From Elysia chlorotica (Eukaryota > Mollusca > Gastropoda > Plakobranchidae): DNA of 64,000 nt. Position 1 is the first letter of the stretch, and every line of letters starts with the position of its first letter. The position numbers were made by a program, and so were the translations under genes. Below the pieces are notes generated by a model that did no database searches, was not told where the DNA came from, and saw only the letters and a program-made list of their open reading frames with translations. Of this stretch, positions 60,501 through 64,000 are shown in pieces. The stretch lies in contig RQTK01000024.1 of assembly GCA_003991915.1 (NCBI GenBank), forward strand, positions 795,412-859,411. Direction: 5' to 3'.

Positions 60501-63356
60501 AAGAGATCTTGGGTACCTGGTAGTGTTCAGTCTCCGTGTATAAAGATGGTTGGACCACTGATGTAGGGGAAAATGGTGATGAAGGTAATGCTTTGACTTT
60601 CAAATGTATACAGGTGTCAAAAACCCACCCAATGAAACACAAAAACAGAAACTGATGTGAAATAGGCGCTGGCCACATTGCATGTTGAACTCCACTCTGT
60701 TCTGTTTGTGTGACTGAGGGCTTGTTATTGCAATTGACTCACTTTTACACTTTACTGAGTTTATTTGGATTAGTAGGCCGATACATACTGTAAGTAACTG
60801 CTGGTGCTTTGTTTGATAATCTTTGATCATTTCCGCCTCATGATAGCTCCAGTCCATTTATCATGGCTTGCATTTGCAAGCAGACGGTGCAATCTCGACA
60901 GGTGTCCGAAAATCTGGTCTGATATTTTTCTAGAAATTTGTGGGGTGTAGATCTTTACATTAAAATTATATATATTATTAACGTTGGCTTTGTAGGGTTG
61001 TAAGGATAGCTCAGTCTCCAGTGCTCGGGACTGAGGAGCAGGAGGTCCAAGCTTCAAATATTTGGTGTTGCCGCACATTTTCCACCCAACCCCTTTTTCT
61101 GCCCATCTTCGTAGGAAACCTATGGAACATAACATTAATTTGAAGAATGCACTTTGAGCAATATACTGGGCCAGATATCTCTAGAATTAGTGTGCTGGAT
61201 TGATGAGTAGGAGGTCAAAGGTTCGATCCTCAGCTGATATTTTTTTTTCTGTTTTGATGAACTTTCAATTGGGGCTACAAGGGTTCAAGAGAGACACACA
61301 GGAGGAATGTTGTTCCATGCAAAAAAAAAAGATTCAAACTGTACTTAAACACACCACGTCCACAGCTAATTAAAATTTAATAAGTTTAAATTAATTGTGA
61401 ATACCTACAGGAAAGAAAGAAATAACTGACTTAAAGACGCCTTTATTTCCCCCCACAAAAGTAATAAGCTGCTATTAAAAAGCAGAAACAAACAAGATAG
61501 TGAAATCAACCAACTTCTAAGTGCAATAGACATATATCATTTTATGAACTTACGAGTATAACTAGAAATTTAATGAAAAAAATGTTGGCAATAACAGCAC
61601 AACACTCAGAGGTGAACAGTACTGCCACACTCCATTTTTTCAGTCCCAGTCACCCGTACCAGACTGGCCATCTGACGATCTTCAAAGCGCCATGTGGGTT
61701 AAGGTACACAACATAAAGCAAAATTTGGACAAAGATAAGTTAAGATAATACTTTATTAGTCCACAAGGGAAATTTTGTTTGGTTACAGTGCATTACAAAA
61801 ACAAGAACAGAATCACAAACAACACATCCTTAACATAGTCAAACTCGAAAAACATACGCGCCCTCATCATCCCAAACACACACACACACACACACGCACA
61901 TATATACGTCCATCCACATAGATTCGTCAGCAATTTATTTGGCACTGGCTCTAGGAAGATGAGTCCTGCTGCACCCCAACTGAAGCTGGAACAAAAGAAT
62001 TTCTGTACCTTTCCGTACGTGCCTTATGGGAGAGCAGTCTACCACTGCGCATCGATCTCTCGAACCGGGAGAAGAGAGGGTGCTTATCGTCCTTCAATAT
62101 AAATTTAATTTTTGAAGTGCAGTTTTTTTAATATAGTTCATCGATAGATGGTAGGGCCGTATTTGTTATTTTTCCAGCTTTCTTGACGACTCTATTCAAT
62201 AAATTTTTGTCATTTGATGTGATGTTTCCACCCCAACAGTTAATACCGAATGTAAGGACACTCTGTAATGTTGCACTATAGAACATATATTGATAAGGCG
62301 GTTTTGTATTTTAAAAGATCTAAGTTTTCTTTTAGAGTCTCTTGTTTCCTGCCAGGAGAGTTTGTTGTCTATTGTGATACCCAGATACTTATAAGATGGA
62401 ACAATTTCTACTTCCTAGTCTTTGATTATCAGCGGTGCAGTGGGACTCGTCTTTGTTCTGAAATCAATGAACATTTCTTTTTTCTTACTCACATTTAAGA
62501 TGAGATAATTATCATCACACCATTTGGTAAATATTGATTTTTGTTTTAAATTTTATTTTTCATTATTTGATATTAGTCCGATTTTATTTTTATTGTCTGC
62601 AAATTTAATTAATGGCACATTTTAAACATTGATGTACAGTCATTAGTGTATGTCGTGTAAAGTACTTGAGACAGAACACATCCTTGTGGGGCCCCTAAGT
62701 TTAAAATTTATAAGTGTTGAGGAATTGGTCTCATTTATTCTAACATATTGGGGTCGTGAGGAAAGAAAATTACAAATCCATAGTTGGAGTTCAACACTAA
62801 CATTCAAGTTTACAAGTTTCTTAATCATAAGATGGGGCTTTAGTGTGTTAAAGGCAGATGAGAAATCTACGAATAGAATTCTGGCATAACTTCTGGATGT
62901 TTCAAGATGCTTATAAATAGATTTGTCAAAGTTAAAACATTAGGCCTATGTATAGTGCGTATAGATTTGACAGCTGTAAAAACAGGACAAAAAAAAAGGA
63001 ATGTAAAACGAATATTTGTAGGCCCACAGTTGAACTTTGTACGCAGACTGTAGATCAAGGTACAAAGTTACCTGTAGGCCTACATATGCGTTAGGTCTAA
63101 GTACAAGAGACATTCCAATTTCGTAATTATAAATCTAGATCTAGATCTAGAAGGGGCAAACATATTTTTAACTGTAATATACCTATATGATTTTTTACAA
63201 GTTTAATATATGCAATATACCTTTAAGCAGCACCAGACTAGGATCGCTGCTTAGTAACTGCTGGATTACTGAAGTAAGGGAACTTGCTATAGCATTCATC
63301 AGCATTTCAAAAGCAGCAGCCTGGGTGCCAGAGTTTGCCATCGGTTGAGCCATCAT
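53068..63356 (-). CDS. Ankyrin-repeat DHHC S-acyltransferase (ZDHHC17/13- or Patsas-like), complete, 9 exons
   Basis: Protein palmitoyltransferase of endomembranes: a DHHC-Cys rich catalytic domain between membrane helices, with N-terminal ankyrin repeats that choose substrates. Minus-strand exons: 63356-63221, 59734-59488, 59008-58876, 58698-58520, 58196-57960, 57031-56910, 56364-56272, 54514-54408 and 53634-53068. They total 1821 bases, 606 residues plus TGA, in one frame, close to human ZDHHC17 (632). The start is ATGATG at 63356, with an in-frame TAA 18 bases upstream. Order: short N-terminus, about four ankyrin repeats, four membrane helices, DHHC domain, further helices, polar tail. The residues after DHHC differ from consensus (see findings). 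I cannot decide between the ZDHHC17/13 and Patsas subfamilies. Confidence 0.9.
54560..54815 (-). repeat. tRNA-derived SINE with clear head
   Basis: Minus strand: tagctcagatggtaga (A box, 54789-54804), gggtttgagtctc (B box, about 54750-54762), then ctcactggttgggtcagagt and the shared gtataatgtgacc body. Same family as 28375, in an acyltransferase intron. Confidence 0.7.
55140..55840 (+). mobile_element. LINE 3' remnant (CR1/Rex-like)
   Basis: Decayed plus-strand coding pieces: VDRYKYLGV, IDCKLSF with IKKAK, then ISDINHPFHSEYE and KNLFVPSDCYKTA, matching the end of CR1/Rex/L2-type LINE proteins. It ends with tttccctatgggaaaataaa and a tatctt tail, a usual 3' end of such elements. Intronic relative to the acyltransferase gene, on the opposite strand. 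Confidence 0.7.
56272..58196 (-). CDS. Acyltransferase exons 5-7: first membrane helices
   Basis: Exons 58196-57960, 57031-56910 and 56364-56272. Hydrophobic stretches LVFPFTFYLLLIIITQHM, YLVFGAAFALVAIW, GVVHTTLCFLWLMLPCIHFL and LWVLPLAFTAIPSLHYVYY are separated by short polar loops (RWPEPIYAG). The donor of exon 6 is taken as a|gtataa at 56909. A nearer one (t|gtatcc) would also keep phase 1 and shorten the protein slightly. Confidence 0.8.
57201..57840. repeat. About 155-bp direct repeat, copies 57201-57356 and 57687-57840
   Basis: Both copies run from attaaataaaatgagaaag through ataggtttatttatttt to gactcttacctacaggtaat with only a few differences. They are separated by about 330 bases of unrelated intron sequence. 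The unit's last bases (ctacag|gtaat) look like an acceptor next to a donor. Confidence 0.88.
58520..59734 (-). CDS. Acyltransferase exons 2-4: ankyrin repeats
   Basis: Exons 59734-59488, 59008-58876 and 58698-58520. Repeats: GMTPLHRACLIGEYNIVLLL, KETPLHYASKRGIPSVVHLL, GRLALHHAAENGAVDVIRYF, QSALHIACNYGQIELFQFL, and a weaker one (GNLPIHITASKGYG). TPLDLVSQSDGFG ends the array. Splice phases 1, 2, 0, 2 are consistent. Confidence 0.88.
58756..58800. repeat. (CAA)n microsatellite
   Basis: Run of caacaacaa with one gcagca interruption, in an acyltransferase intron. Confidence 0.9.
59735..63220 (-). other. Intron 1 of the acyltransferase gene
   Basis: The longest intron of this gene. It contains the LINE remnant 61735-62935, a CA microsatellite at about 61876-61894, and two weak tRNA-like stretches (61003-61060 with ggatagctcagtctcc, and 61190-61240 with aaaggttcgatcctcagc). 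Nothing else coding seen. Confidence 0.7.
61735..62935 (-). mobile_element. LINE remnant (CR1/Rex-like), reverse transcriptase to 3' end
   Basis: The minus strand reads ARILFVDFSSAFNTLKPHLM, FLSSRPQYVRIN, then GAPQGCVL across a frameshift, and far downstream HPLFSRFERSMRSGR and the 3' end at 61740-61780 (aaatttcccttgtgg, aataaagtattat). This is the same 3' signature as the element ending at 55840. Several frame breaks. It lies in intron 1 of the acyltransferase gene. Confidence 0.75.
63221..63356 (-). CDS. Acyltransferase exon 1 (N-terminus)
   Basis: Encodes MMAQPMANSGTQAAAFEMLM and continues to SSDPSLVLLK, ending in phase 1 at a gtatat donor. The next exon, 3.5 kb away, completes the Gly and starts the ankyrin motif (GWHGMTPLHRAC), so no exon is missing between them. 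Confidence 0.85.

Positions 63357-64000
<644 letters not shown>

Overview
The window is nuclear DNA from an animal: two intron-rich genes that converge on a spacer of about 5.3 kb, with exons of 80-560 bases inside AT-rich introns full of microsatellites, LINE pieces and tRNA-derived SINEs. The gene content, intron style and LINE families suggest a mollusc, most likely a gastropod. That is inference, because no rRNA or mitochondrial marker is present.

Plus strand, start to 47766: the 3' part of a FRAS1-type gene, a giant extracellular matrix protein. The first exons are outside the window. In order I can read furin-like cysteine-rich repeats (three, then three near-identical ones), twelve CSPG repeats, five Calx-beta domains (three of them partly present twice), the long conserved FRAS1/FREM region after Calx-beta, a transmembrane segment and a short basic tail with a stop codon. 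Twelve CSPG plus five Calx-beta is the usual FRAS1/FREM2 count, and the furin repeats point to FRAS1. Splice sites and phases agree through most exons. Two exons cannot be read cleanly: 18231-18409 (one base short) and 23428-23593 (internal stops).

Two tandem duplications dominate the gene. Block 1 (1-2572 and 3074-5531) repeats the furin exons and the first half of CSPG repeat 1, and stays in frame. Block 2 (24118-29435 and 30404-34650) repeats five Calx-beta exons. Its internal junction is out of frame, so only one copy can be used in a coding transcript. Two near-identical LINE reverse transcriptase fragments lie at the block 2 boundaries, and a run of N in the second copy covers the place of a missing exon. 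Either these are real duplications, with block 2 a possible exclusive cassette, or both haplotypes were laid end to end in the assembly.

Minus strand, 63356 down to 53068: a complete nine-exon gene for an ankyrin-repeat DHHC S-acyltransferase (ZDHHC17/13 or Patsas type). The nine exons add up to 1821 coding bases (606 residues) in one open frame.

The rest is intron and intergenic sequence: LINE remnants of at least two kinds, a hAT transposase relic, a family of tRNA-derived SINEs, a strong 30-bp hairpin, local direct repeats and long GA/CT tracts. I found no bacterial, CRISPR or viral system. The most interesting structure is the duplicated Calx-beta block and its retroelement boundaries.
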